NCBI RefSeq assembly: GCF_014649715.1
Contig: NZ_BMTO01000006.1
Coordinates: 1-35,041 of the forward strand
Direction of reading: 5' to 3'
Length of the DNA: 35,041 nt
Source of the DNA: Streptomyces lateritius
GTDB taxonomy: Bacteria; Actinomycetota; Actinomycetes; Streptomycetales; Streptomycetaceae
Below are positions 8,007 through 16,401 of this stretch, one piece after another. The notes under the pieces are model-generated. The model worked only from the letters and a program-made list of their open reading frames with translations. It had not been told where the DNA came from and ran no database searches. Positions within the stretch are counted from its first letter, which is position 1, and the number at the start of each line of letters is the position of its first letter. The translations under genes and the position numbers were made by a program.

Positions 8007-8334
8007 CTCGGGCGCCCCTCAACGGCCCTCACCCTAAAGGCCGCCAGGTCGAACGACCTCAGGAATCAGCACGGTGCCGCCTCCGCGAGACATTGCCTTC
8101 AGCAGCCCGACACCTCGCGAGTCACGCCCACTCCGCCGCCCGGCCGGCGGGTCCGCCGCGCACCAGACCGTCCACGGCCGCTCCGTGGACCGGAGCGTCG
8201 GCGCACCGGTCTCCGTCCCGTACCCGTGGTCGTACGCCGGTGACGGAGAACCGAACGGCCGATCCTCTGCGGCGCCTCACCCCTGCCTGTAAGGTCGTCG
8301 ACCGCTCCCCCGGACCTTCCCCGAAAGGTGCCGC
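8007..8334. other. Divergent intergenic region SWIM / TerD
   Basis: No gene is supported. It must hold the promoters of both flanking genes. The only clear structure is a perfect 8-bp hairpin GTCCACGG/CCGTGGAC at 8170-8190 with a 5-nt loop. I could not pick reliable -35 and -10 boxes. Confidence 0.4.
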
Positions 8335-9006
8335 ATGACGAAACCCGCCACCGTGAACCTGACGAAGGCTGCCCCCACGGTCTCCCTGAACAAGCACGGC
8401 GTGACGTCGGGACTGATCAAGGTCAACCTCAACTGGACCTCGCCACAGGCCGCTGCCCGACGTGCGGCCGCCGAGGCGCGTGGTCTGTTCGGCCGGATCC
8501 GGGCGTCGCTGCGGTCAGCCACGGCCAGGACCGTGGACCTCGACCTCGGTTGCATGATCCGCTGCACCGACGGCACGAAGACGGTGGTCCAGGCCCTGGG
8601 CAATGCGTTCGGCACGGTGGAGCGCTTCCCGTACGTCGCGCTGGACGCGGACGACCGGACCGGCTCCCGGACGGCGGGAGAGAACCTCGTCATCAACCTG
8701 GACCACCAGGCCGAGTTCCAGAAACTCCTGCTCTTCGTCTACATCTACGAAGGGTCCGGCGACTTCCGCGGCCTCGACGCGGTGGTGACCCTGACTTCCG
8801 ATCGCGGCGACCGTTTCCGCGTGGTTCTGGACGAATGCCCGCCCCAGGCGCACGCCTGCGCCATCGCCCTCATCAAGCGCCAGAGGGGCGAACTCGTCAT
8901 CGGACGCGAAGTGCGCTGGTTCACCCCGCAGGACGGCCCCGGGGTCCAGGACGTGATCTCCCGCGCTTACCGGCTCGGCATGAAATGGACCCCCGGCCGG
9001 AAATAG
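8335..9006 (+). CDS. TerD/TerA-domain (tellurium-resistance type) protein
   Basis: 223 aa. After a short N-terminal segment with NKHGVTSGLIKVNLNW, the TerD fold follows: VDLDLGCMIRCTDG, then VVQALGNAFG, YVALDADDRTG, ENLVINL and a strand FVYIYEG. The Asp-rich D-L-D-L-G and D-x-D-D loops bind Ca2+ in family members. TerD-family proteins act in the cytoplasm or at the membrane in stress and development of Streptomyces; tellurite resistance itself is not implied. The ATG is preceded by GAAAGG. It is followed by a strong terminator and appears monocistronic. Confidence 0.85.
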   Translation: MTKPATVNLTKAAPTVSLNKHGVTSGLIKVNLNWTSPQAAARRAAAEARGLFGRIRASLRSATARTVDLDLGCMIRCTDGTKTVVQALGNAFGTVERFPYVALDADDRTGSRTAGENLVINLDHQAEFQKLLLFVYIYEGSGDFRGLDAVVTLTSDRGDRFRVVLDECPPQAHACAIALIKRQRGELVIGREVRWFTPQDGPGVQDVISRAYRLGMKWTPGRK

Positions 9007-9028
9007 AGCCCTGCGGCCGCGCCCACCC

Positions 9029-9051
9029 TTCGGGCGCCCTCGGCGCCCGAA
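9029..9051 (+). terminator. Terminator between TerD and DUF262 genes
   Basis: A perfect 10-bp stem TTCGGGCGCC (9029-9038) / GGCGCCCGAA (9042-9051) with a 3-nt loop lies 22 nt after the TerD stop. No U-run follows, as is usual in Streptomyces. It may also serve the convergent gene. Confidence 0.75.
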
Positions 9052-9109
9052 AGGCGTACGGTCCGGCCACTACGCCGGCCAGGGTCGCCGTCCGTCGTAG
9101 CGGGCCTAC

Positions 9110-11692
9110 TCACTTCGAGGCCCCGGGCTCGGCGTCGGCCGGGCGGCGGGCCTCCGTGAGCGTGACCGTGTGGACGAACCACTCCAGGACTCCGCGGATC
9201 TCGTGGCCGTGCTCCGCGAAGACCTCCAGTGGGAAGGAGGGGCGAAGGTCCAGCTTCGCCTCGGCGAGGTCGATGCCCTCCACGCGGTTCAGGCGTGCCA
9301 TCAGCTCGCGCCGCAGCGACTCGTCGTCGAAGGGCGGGCGACGCTTCAGGTACTGGAAGACCACCTCGACGGTGCCCGTCACCGGGTAGAGGGCGATCGG
9401 CCACAGCGTGCGGGTACGGCCGCTGCCCAGACGCAGGGTGGGAAAGCAGCTGGTCTCGCTCTTCTCGCCGTAGACGAGCACACCGCCCTGCTCCTCCCAG
9501 AACCGCAGCGCCGCCAGCGTCTCCTCGACCGTCTCGGGTGTCTGGTTGTCTCGTAGCAGTGTCTCGAAGCGTCCGGCGGCGGTGTCGCCCTCGCCGTCCT
9601 GGACGGGAGCGGGAGACTCCTCCTCGGAGTCGTCCCTCCCCAGCAGGCCGGCGAGGTCCGCGGCGGTCAGCCGGTGGGATCGACGGGCGCGGCCCGACTC
9701 GTCGAACGGCACCCCCTCGGCCAGGAGGAGGGACTTCGGGTCGGCGGCAGCCTCATGGCCTTCGGGCCAGCGGAAGCCGGGGGAGATCCTGCCGTCCGCC
9801 ATGAGGATCCGGTACGCCCCCTGCAATCCGGACTTGGTGCTCACGTGCTGGCCGACCGCCACCGCGTGGGTGCCGACGAGTGCGGCGAGATCGCCGTAGG
9901 TCGTCCAGGTGCCTGCCGGCATCGCGAGGAGGGCCTGACGCAGTTCGCCCCAGCCTGCCCATTCCGCGTCCGCGTGGACGGCGCCTTCGATGGGACCGGG
10001 CCAAAGTTCCAGAGCGCGGTGGGCGAGTTGTGCACCCCTTGCGAGGATCTCGGCCCGGCCCCAACGGTCCTGGGCCGCGATCTGCTGGTTCATCCGCAGA
10101 GCGCTGGAGTCGAGGATCTCCTGCTTGCGGCGGAAGGGGTGGTTCGAGAGCCGTGCGTTGTCACCGGAGAGGGTGAGGTTGCCCAGCGTGTGCACCAGCT
10201 GGCCGTGCAGTTCCTCCGGGCTCTCGCCCTCCGCGGCCTCCTCCGCCAACAGGTCGAACCACTGCTGGGCGGGCTGCTGGGGCATGACATGCTCGACCGT
10301 GAGTTGCGCCTTGGTGTAGTCGACCGGCTCGCTCGCGCCATGGCTCTCCTCGAACCGGCGGAGGATCTCGAAGCGCTGATTCGACCGGCCCGTCTTGTAG
10401 AAGGGGCGGGTCAGGACCGCCTCGCGGACCACACTGTCGGACGGCCAGACCCGCGTGCCCGTCTTGGCCGACAGGGCGCGGCGGACCGCCTCGGCGAGCG
10501 CCTCCTCCTTCTCCACCTCCTTGGGCAGCTCCATGAACGTGCGGTTGTTGCCGGTCGTGGAGTTCCCCGCGAGGAGGCGCCGGGCCATGTAGCTCTCCGC
10601 GTACGACAGGGCCGTCGCCGCTTCCTGCGGACCGCATCCGCCCTCGTCCACCCGGTCGAGGAGCAGGAGCGCCAGCGGGAAGTGGGTCTGGCCACCCCAG
10701 CGGGACAGGCGTACGAGCACATCGCGCAAGCCGGGGTGCGTCTCGCGCTCCGGCTCCAGGATGCGCATGAGGCGGTGGGCGCGCAGGGACAGCCGGGTGA
10801 TCTCCGCCTCGAGCGCCGCTTCGTCCGTGCTCAGCGGTTCGAGCCGTCTCTTCTGATCACGGTAGATCTCGCTCTGCTTGGCCCGGTTGTTGCCGCCCAC
10901 AACCAGGTCGAGCCAGACGAGAAGCTCCAGATTGGCCGGACCGAGCAGGTCCTGCATGGGCAGCCACAGATTGCGGTAGACGGCCTCGCCCCGCGTGGGC
11001 AGGCACATGAAGAGATAGTTGCGCAGCAGGTCGCTCTGGCTGAGGCCGACGCCCGTGTTGTTGATGGACTCGAAGATCCGATAGACGTTGTCGCCCTCGG
11101 CCGCGGTGATCGACACGATGGAGAGGTAGTCCCTCAGCACGGCCTCCACGGCGTCGACCCAGTCCTCTCGGCCGCTCTCCTCACCCTCGGCGAGGGCCGC
11201 GAGGAAGAACCGGTAGGCGCCTCCGACGTTGCCCGCCCCGCCGGCCGTGGGGAGGGCTTCCACACAGGCGACGAAGGCCTCGCGGTCCGCCTGGGTCGGC
11301 AGCAGGCGGTAGTGGTCGTTCCCGTCCTGGTAGCCGTTGACGAGGATCAGATCGTGAATCCGCGCGGCCTTCTTGTCCGAGCCCCGGACGCGATGGCGGT
11401 CGCGCAGAGCGGTGAACGCGAGCATCAGGGTGGTCAGTCGCTGCTGACCGTCGACGACGAGCCATCGCTGCATGCCCCCGGCGGCGACCCGCTCGGGTGC
11501 CAGCACGACCGAGCCGAGGAAGTGCGCGGTCGGGGACCTGCCCTCCTGCTTCTCCTCGACGAGTTCCAGCACGTCGTCCCACAACTGCCGCAGCTCTTCA
11601 CGCTGCCAGCTGTAGGTCCGCTGGTACAGCGGGACCTGGAACTGCGTCTCGCCGTGGACCAGTTTGCTGAACGTCGTCTCCTGGGCGTGCAC
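9110..11692 (-). CDS. DUF262 / HNH (GmrSD-like) protein with alkyltransferase-like domain
   Basis: 860 aa. N-terminal DUF262 (ParB-like) domain: YQRTYSW at 23-29 and DGQQRLT at 81-87, the conserved nucleotide-binding motif. A DUF1524 HNH region follows near residues 465-520 (VEHVMPQ, then LGNLTLSGDNARLSN and RKQEIL). Both occur in GmrSD type IV restriction enzymes, which cut modified phage DNA. Residues about 585-660 look like the DNA-binding fold of MGMT/alkyltransferase-like proteins (AMPAGTWTTYGDLAALVGT, then YRILMADGRISPGF), but the PCHR active site is replaced by AYR, so it would bind rather than repair DNA. The C-terminal 150 residues are unassigned. GTG at 11692 has a GGAGGGG site; the frame stays open upstream only by base composition. 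Confidence 0.8.
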   Translation of the reverse strand: MHAQETTFSKLVHGETQFQVPLYQRTYSWQREELRQLWDDVLELVEEKQEGRSPTAHFLGSVVLAPERVAAGGMQRWLVVDGQQRLTTLMLAFTALRDRHRVRGSDKKAARIHDLILVNGYQDGNDHYRLLPTQADREAFVACVEALPTAGGAGNVGGAYRFFLAALAEGEESGREDWVDAVEAVLRDYLSIVSITAAEGDNVYRIFESINNTGVGLSQSDLLRNYLFMCLPTRGEAVYRNLWLPMQDLLGPANLELLVWLDLVVGGNNRAKQSEIYRDQKRRLEPLSTDEAALEAEITRLSLRAHRLMRILEPERETHPGLRDVLVRLSRWGGQTHFPLALLLLDRVDEGGCGPQEAATALSYAESYMARRLLAGNSTTGNNRTFMELPKEVEKEEALAEAVRRALSAKTGTRVWPSDSVVREAVLTRPFYKTGRSNQRFEILRRFEESHGASEPVDYTKAQLTVEHVMPQQPAQQWFDLLAEEAAEGESPEELHGQLVHTLGNLTLSGDNARLSNHPFRRKQEILDSSALRMNQQIAAQDRWGRAEILARGAQLAHRALELWPGPIEGAVHADAEWAGWGELRQALLAMPAGTWTTYGDLAALVGTHAVAVGQHVSTKSGLQGAYRILMADGRISPGFRWPEGHEAAADPKSLLLAEGVPFDESGRARRSHRLTAADLAGLLGRDDSEEESPAPVQDGEGDTAAGRFETLLRDNQTPETVEETLAALRFWEEQGGVLVYGEKSETSCFPTLRLGSGRTRTLWPIALYPVTGTVEVVFQYLKRRPPFDDESLRRELMARLNRVEGIDLAEAKLDLRPSFPLEVFAEHGHEIRGVLEWFVHTVTLTEARRPADAEPGASK

Positions 11693-11992
11693 GCGCGTCC
11701 CCTCCCCGAGTCTTCCCCCGTCGGCCCGCCATTGTGCCGCACCGCAGGGCTCGTGATCAGCCGATCTCTGGGGCGAACTGAGCCTGCTGTGCGCCGTTTT
11801 CACACGAGGGAGGGACGCCGTGCGTGTGTCCTGGCACGGCACCCCCAGCCCGTCCGGACCGGCCGCTCCGTCCCCTGCCCCGGCCCCGCCCCCGTGTCCC
11901 CGACGATCACGCGAATGCGTGATGGCAGGCCGCGGGGGGCCAGGAATGCTCGGTGGGGAGAGTGACCGGGTCCTGTGGACAGGAGGCATGGC
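11693..11992. other. Divergent intergenic region DUF262 / cluster operon
   Basis: No gene is seen. Its right part carries operator A of the cluster (11905-11924). The left part should hold the DUF262 gene promoter. This gap is the best estimate of the cluster's left border. Confidence 0.5.
11905..11924. promoter_or_regulatory. Cluster operator, copy A
   Basis: GATCACGCGAATGCGTGATG: 7-bp arms ATCACGC/GCGTGAT around a 4-nt centre. It shares 15 of 20 positions with operator B and lies 68 nt before the ATG of the first operon gene. Confidence 0.75.
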
Positions 11993-13141
11993 ATGAGCCG
12001 TTCCACGAGTGCGGGCAGTGGTGGGCACCGGCGGGAGATCGGGGTCGCCGTCATCGGGGCGGGGGTGCTCGGGCTTGCCGTGGTGGACAGTTTGGTGCGG
12101 CGGGGGGTGGACGTCGTCTGCTTCGACGGGCGGGTGCCCGGCAGTGGGTTGTCCGGGGGGCTCACGCGGACGTTTCGGCATCGGCACGACGACGAGCGGC
12201 ATGTCGCCATGGCCGTCGACGGGCTCGCCGGGTTCCGGGAGTGGGAGCGGCGCAGCGGGCGGGTGCTCGTCGGCACGGAAGGGGCCGTCTACAGCGGGAT
12301 GGGGCCCGCCGACGTGAAGGGGCTCGCGCTGCACGCCGTGGAGCACCGGTTCGTGGAGGCTTCCCGGCAGGACGAGGTGTTTCCCGGGCTCGCGCCGGTG
12401 GACGGGCCCCTGCTCGTCGATCCGGGGGCCGGGGCGATACGGGCCCGGAACACGATCGACGCGCTCGTGGGGTGGGTCGGCGACCGGATCGTGCAGGCAG
12501 ACATCCACAGCGTGACCGTGCCCCGGGACGGGGACGGGGTGGAGATCCAGACCACCGAGGCCATCTACCGCGCCCGCCATGTCGTGATCGCCGCCGGAAC
12601 CGCCGTGCCCAGGCTGGCCCGTGGCGTCGGCATCGACATTCCGCTCCAGTCCCGGCTGCACGTCCGGCCGCACTTCCGGATCCGGGGGTACGAGCCCGGC
12701 CTGACGCGGCCGTTGCCCTGCTGGGTCGACCGGGCCGGCATCTGGGGCGAGACCGTGTACGGCTCCCCCATCGGGGACACCGGGAAGTACGTCATCGGGC
12801 TCATCGGCGCCGAGGTCGACACCCCCTTCGGGCCGGACGGCGCCCTGCCCGAGGGAAGCAGCACCCTCGTCGACGCGCAGCGGATCGTCGAGTACGTCGA
12901 GCGGGCCCTGCCCGGGCTCGATCCCGAACCGGTCGGTGTGCGGGTGTGCGTCATGACCAAGCTGCCCGCCGGGAGTGACGCGCTGCGCGCCTGGCACACC
13001 GACGGAGTCACGGCCGTCGCCGGACACAACCTCTTCAAGATGGCGCCCGTGCTCGGGGAGCTGCTCGCCGACGCGGCGCAGAACAACGAGCTTCCCGAGC
13101 GCCTCGTCGACGCCGGTGCCGGCGCCCTGGACGCGCCGTGA
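11993..13141 (+). CDS. FAD-dependent amine/amino-acid oxidase (DAO family, sarcosine-oxidase-like)
   Basis: 382 aa. Rossmann motif VIGAGVLGLAV (residues 20-30) binds FAD. Cys319 in VCVMTKLP aligns in context with the cysteine that covalently holds FAD in monomeric sarcosine oxidase and N-methyltryptophan oxidase, and HNLFKMAPVLG near 345-355 is the usual C-terminal flavin-contact loop. The reaction expected is oxidation of a C-N bond of a secondary or primary amine with H2O2 release; the substrate is unknown. The ATG at 11993 has AGGAGG 6 nt upstream; an earlier GTG at 11975 has no site. First gene of a four-gene operon whose members overlap by 4 nt each, driven from operator A. Confidence 0.85.
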   Translation: MSRSTSAGSGGHRREIGVAVIGAGVLGLAVVDSLVRRGVDVVCFDGRVPGSGLSGGLTRTFRHRHDDERHVAMAVDGLAGFREWERRSGRVLVGTEGAVYSGMGPADVKGLALHAVEHRFVEASRQDEVFPGLAPVDGPLLVDPGAGAIRARNTIDALVGWVGDRIVQADIHSVTVPRDGDGVEIQTTEAIYRARHVVIAAGTAVPRLARGVGIDIPLQSRLHVRPHFRIRGYEPGLTRPLPCWVDRAGIWGETVYGSPIGDTGKYVIGLIGAEVDTPFGPDGALPEGSSTLVDAQRIVEYVERALPGLDPEPVGVRVCVMTKLPAGSDALRAWHTDGVTAVAGHNLFKMAPVLGELLADAAQNNELPERLVDAGAGALDAP

Positions 13142-14028
13142 GCCGAGAGATCGCCGTGCTGGGCGGTACGGGCAACATCGGCCGTGCGCTGCTGCGTGAG
13201 CTCGCCGGTCTCGGGCACCGGGCCGTCGCGCTGGTCCGGCCCGGGCGGGGCCCGGCGGTGGCGGAGTACGCCGACCCCGTCGAGGTGGACATGGAAGGAG
13301 CGGACGGGGACGGGCTCGTCCGAGCCCTCAAGGGGTGCGCGTCGCTCTTCCTGCTCACCCCGTTCCACCCCCGCCAGGACCTCCTCCAACGGCGGCTCGC
13401 CCGCGCCGCCGCCGCCTCCGGCGTCGGCCACGTCGTCAAGGTCTCCGCGCTCGGGGCCGATCCCGCCTCGCCGGTGCTCGTCCACCGCCAGCACGGGCTC
13501 GCCGAACAGGCCCTGGCCCGGCTGGGACTTCCGTACACGGCCCTGCGTCCCAACGCCTTCATGCAGAACGCCGCCCAGTGGCTCCCCACCATCGCCTCCC
13601 GGGGTGCCGTGATGCTGCCCGCCGGGCGGGCGCGGGTGAGCATGGTCGACGTACGGGACGTCGCCGCGGCCGCCGCCGCGCTGCTCACCGGGCCGCCGCC
13701 CGGCCAGGGGGGCGAGGTGTACGAGCTGACGGGGCCCGAGGCGCTCGGCTACGCCGACGTGGCGGCCGCCCTGTCGGCCGCCGGCGGGCGGGAGATCCGG
13801 TACCTCGACGTCCCGCCCGCCCGGGCGGCGGAGGCGATGCGCGCGGGCGGCGTCCCCGACTGGGCGGTCGAGGCGCGGCTCCAGCTCTACGCCACGTACG
13901 TGGCCGGCGAGGCCGAGACGGTCACCGGCGCGGTGAAGGAGCTGACCGGGCGGGAGCCGCGGCCGTTCGCCGCCTTCGCGGCCGAGCTGGCTCCCCGGCT
14001 GTCGAAGCTCAAGGGGGAAGGGCCGTGA
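13138..14028 (+). CDS. NmrA-type NAD(P)-binding protein
   Basis: 296 aa. Begins with the atypical SDR motif LGGTGNIG (residues 8-15); LLTPFHP and YTALRPNAFMQN (around 138-149) are typical of NmrA/TMR-type reductases, as is SMVDVRDVA. There is no YxxxK catalytic pair. Members reduce quinones or double bonds, or only sense NAD(P)+. The GTG start overlaps the preceding stop (GTGA), so it is translated with the oxidase. The substrate is unknown; the operator-defined context suggests tailoring in the cluster. Confidence 0.8.
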   Translation: MSREIAVLGGTGNIGRALLRELAGLGHRAVALVRPGRGPAVAEYADPVEVDMEGADGDGLVRALKGCASLFLLTPFHPRQDLLQRRLARAAAASGVGHVVKVSALGADPASPVLVHRQHGLAEQALARLGLPYTALRPNAFMQNAAQWLPTIASRGAVMLPAGRARVSMVDVRDVAAAAAALLTGPPPGQGGEVYELTGPEALGYADVAAALSAAGGREIRYLDVPPARAAEAMRAGGVPDWAVEARLQLYATYVAGEAETVTGAVKELTGREPRPFAAFAAELAPRLSKLKGEGP

Positions 14029-14888
14029 CGAAGGTCGTGCTCGTCGGCGGGACAGGGGTGCTCGGGCACGCCCTCGTGCCCCGCCTGCTGGACCGCGGCC
14101 ATGCCGTGACCGTCCTCGCTCCCGGCCCCCGCCCCGCGCCGGCCGGTGCCGACCGGGTCGACGCGAGCCTGCTCGACATCCCGGGCGACGAGCTCGCGGG
14201 CGTGCTGGCCGGCTGCGACGTCCTGGTGAACGTCGCCACGGCCGTACCGGCCGATCCGGCCGCCCCCGGAGCCTGGGAGCTCAACACCCGCCTGCGGGAG
14301 GAGGGGACGCCCAGGCTGGTCGACGCGGCGCGCGCCTCCGGCGTCGGGCATCTCGTGCAGATGAGCATCACCATGGTCTATCCGGACGGCGGCGACCGGC
14401 TCCTCGACGAGTCCACGCCGCTCGACACCGATCCCGCGCGGGCCGCACTCGTCGAGCCCGTCCGTGTCATGGAGCAGGCCGTACGGCGCGCGTCCGGAGA
14501 CGGCCCGAGCTGGACCGTTCTGCGCGGCGCGCGCTTCGCCGGGCCCGGGACCGTGCAGGACCTCCAGCGCCGCCGCCTCCTCGACGGGACCCTCCCGATC
14601 GCGGGCGACGGCTCCTCGTGGCTCTCGATGGTCCACGTCCGTGACTTCGCCGCCGCCGTCGCGGCCACCGTGGAGATCCGGCCGCCCGGCATGGTGCTCA
14701 ACATCGCCGACGAGCCGGTTCGGGAAGGGGAGTACACCGAGCGGCTCGCGCGCGCGGTCGGCGCGCCGCCGCCCCCGTACGATCGCTCCCTCGTCCCCGA
14801 GCCGCCCTCCCAGCGGGTGAGCAGCGCCGCCGCCCATCGGCTCCTCGGCTGGAAGCCCGTCACCGGCATCTGGGGAGGGGTGGGATGA
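14025..14888 (+). CDS. Extended SDR / NAD-dependent epimerase-like protein
   Basis: 287 aa. Motif GGTGVLG at residues 8-14, CDVLVNVATAVP (around 65-76) and ITMVYPDGG give an epimerase/dehydratase-type Rossmann fold. The Tyr is present but the Lys three or four residues later is missing, so classical SDR catalysis is doubtful. WLSMVHVRDFA matches the family's C-terminal region. GTG at 14025 overlaps the previous stop by 4 nt and has a GGGGGAAG site. It is a distant partner of the preceding NmrA gene; the two may form a pair acting on one intermediate. The product is not identifiable. Confidence 0.75.
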   Translation: MTKVVLVGGTGVLGHALVPRLLDRGHAVTVLAPGPRPAPAGADRVDASLLDIPGDELAGVLAGCDVLVNVATAVPADPAAPGAWELNTRLREEGTPRLVDAARASGVGHLVQMSITMVYPDGGDRLLDESTPLDTDPARAALVEPVRVMEQAVRRASGDGPSWTVLRGARFAGPGTVQDLQRRRLLDGTLPIAGDGSSWLSMVHVRDFAAAVAATVEIRPPGMVLNIADEPVREGEYTERLARAVGAPPPPYDRSLVPEPPSQRVSSAAAHRLLGWKPVTGIWGGVG

Positions 14889-15580
14889 GCGTGTACGTCG
14901 CGCCCGGCACCCTGGTCGTCTTCGCCGACCTCGGCTGCCCTTGGGCCCACCTCGCCGTCCACCGCCTGCACACGACGCGGGCCGCCCTCGGGCTCGACGA
15001 CCTGGTCCGCTTCGACGTCCGCGCCTTCCCGCTGGAACTCGTCAACGAGATGTCCACGCCGAAGCTGATCCTCGACGCGGAGACCCCGGTCGTCGGCGCT
15101 CTGGAGCCCGGCGCCGGCTGGCAGATGTGGCAGCGGCCGTCGTACGAGTACCCCGTCAGCACCCTGCTCGCCATGGAGGCCGTGGAGGCCGCGAAGGAGC
15201 AGGGCCTGCGGGCGAGCGAGCGGCTCGACCGGGCGCTGCGCGTGGCGCTGTTCGGCCAGAGCCGGAACATCACGATGCGGCACGAGATCCTGGCCGTCGC
15301 GGCCGAAAGCGGCGTGGACGCCGACGCGTTGAAGTACGCGCTGGTGCGGGGGCGGGCCCGCGCCGCGATCGAGGAGCAGCTGGAGGTGTCGCTGGGCGAC
15401 GAGGTGCGGGGCAGCCCCCATGTCTTCGCCCCGGGCGGGCTCGGCGCCCACAACCCGGGAGTCGAGCGGCACTGGCTCGGGCGCGAGGGTTCCGGCTTCC
15501 CCGTCGTCACGAAGGACGAGCCGGGGGCGGTGTACGAGAGTCTGCTGCGGCGCGCGGCGGAAGGCCCCGAAGTCGACTGA
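14885..15580 (+). CDS. DsbA-family thioredoxin-fold protein with a single-Cys active site
   Basis: 231 aa, no signal peptide, so cytoplasmic. The thioredoxin-fold start VVFADLGCPWAHLAVHRL carries Cys18-Pro-Trp-Ala21: the second cysteine of CxxC is lost, as in 2-hydroxychromene-2-carboxylate isomerases and kappa-class GSTs of the same fold, which use glutathione or another thiol. The C-terminus has GSPHVFAPGG, a typical GVPxFV-like cis-Pro loop. A thiol-dependent isomerase is therefore as likely as a disulfide oxidoreductase. The ATG overlaps the previous stop by 4 nt; it is the last gene of the operon. Confidence 0.75.
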   Translation: MSVYVAPGTLVVFADLGCPWAHLAVHRLHTTRAALGLDDLVRFDVRAFPLELVNEMSTPKLILDAETPVVGALEPGAGWQMWQRPSYEYPVSTLLAMEAVEAAKEQGLRASERLDRALRVALFGQSRNITMRHEILAVAAESGVDADALKYALVRGRARAAIEEQLEVSLGDEVRGSPHVFAPGGLGAHNPGVERHWLGREGSGFPVVTKDEPGAVYESLLRRAAEGPEVD

Positions 15581-15643
15581 GCCCGCGCGTGACCTTCGCA
15601 GGCGACGCGGACCGTCTCCGCCTGGCCGCCGTACGACGCGCGA

Positions 15644-15674
15644 ACCGCCCGCCGGGGAATCTCCGGCGGGCGGT
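15644..15674. terminator. Bidirectional terminator
   Basis: Perfect 12-bp stem ACCGCCCGCCGG (15644-15655) / CCGGCGGGCGGT (15663-15674), 7-nt loop, between the convergent DsbA-like and cupin genes. Confidence 0.8.
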
Positions 15675-15707
15675 CTCGTCTCGTATCGTCTCGGCGGACC
15701 GGCGGTC

Positions 15708-16217
15708 CTACTCGTCGACGATGAACATGCCGAACTCCTCGGCCCGTTGCATCACCAGCTGCTCGTACCCCACCGGCTCCGCCGGACGCTCCAGGCCCGG
15801 GACCACCGGCTGGCCGATCTCGAAGAAGAAGTTCTCGAAACCCGCCGGCGCCAGGACGAACAGCAGCTTGGTGATCTTGCTAGAGTCGTTCCGGAATTTG
15901 TGCTTGGCACCACGGGGGATGAAGATGAACGCCCCGCTCTCCGCCTTGATGACCTCGTCGCCGGACGCCACGGTGAGTTCGCCGTCGAGCAGGTAGAAGA
16001 TCTCGTCCGCGTCGTTGTGGATGTGCATCGGCGGACCGTTGTCCGGGGCGATCTCGCCTTCCAGCATGGTGAACCCGGGGCCGGTGGTGCTCTTCCCGGC
16101 CTTCATCGTGTACTTGTCACCCTGCAGCGCCCAGACACTCGGGCCTTCGCCCGGGGCCACGTACGTGATCTGTTCCGAACCGGTTCCGGCGCCCTGCGGG
16201 CCCCACGGGATACTCAT
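15708..16217 (-). CDS. Small cupin-domain protein
   Basis: 169 aa, a single cupin barrel. Motif 1 PPMHIHNDADEIFYLLDGE supplies His65, His67 and Glu72, and motif 2 contains PRGAKHKF with His106, giving the usual three-His/Glu metal site (Fe or Mn likely). It could be a dioxygenase, isomerase or lyase of the pathway. The ATG at 16217 is chosen because GAGGA lies 7 nt upstream; an in-frame ATG nine codons earlier (16244) has only a weak site. It is divergent from the BBE-type oxidase across operator B, which lies 79 nt upstream. Confidence 0.8.
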   Translation of the reverse strand: MSIPWGPQGAGTGSEQITYVAPGEGPSVWALQGDKYTMKAGKSTTGPGFTMLEGEIAPDNGPPMHIHNDADEIFYLLDGELTVASGDEVIKAESGAFIFIPRGAKHKFRNDSSKITKLLFVLAPAGFENFFFEIGQPVVPGLERPAEPVGYEQLVMQRAEEFGMFIVDE

Positions 16218-16296
16218 CGGCGTCCTCACGCTCGTCGCGTCCATGCCGCGATCCGTCTCTGCCGGAATCCAGTGAAGCGGGCGCCCGCACGCAGGG

Positions 16297-16316
16297 CATC
16301 ACGTGATCACGTGATG
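16297..16316. promoter_or_regulatory. Cluster operator, copy B (perfect palindrome)
   Basis: CATCACGTGATCACGTGATG is identical on both strands, 20 of 20. It sits almost centrally between the divergent cupin (79 nt to ATG) and BBE-type oxidase (85 nt to ATG) genes, so one bound factor could control both. Confidence 0.85.
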
Positions 16317-16371
16317 TGTCGGCACTCCCCGCGGTGACATCTTCCCCGGAGCAACCACCAAGACGATGCTC

Positions 16372-16391
16372 GACGATCTTTGACGATCTTT
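16372..16391 (+). repeat. 10-bp tandem repeat in the BBE gene leader
   Basis: GACGATCTTT occurs twice in a row just before the ribosome site of the BBE-type gene. AT-rich for this genome; it may be part of the promoter or leader. No function can be assigned. Confidence 0.5.
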
Positions 16392-16401
16392 AGGGGGAAC
16401 C

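Noticed and set aside
6312..8243. 643-aa open frame antisense to the SWIM gene
   Set aside because: GC-driven shadow frame; no domain, while the opposite strand has a complete zinc motif.
11693..13027. Upstream in-frame extension of the DUF262 protein to 1305 aa
   Set aside because: It runs antisense to the FAD oxidase gene, is Pro/Gly/Arg-rich without domains, and the GTG at 11692 has a strong ribosome site.
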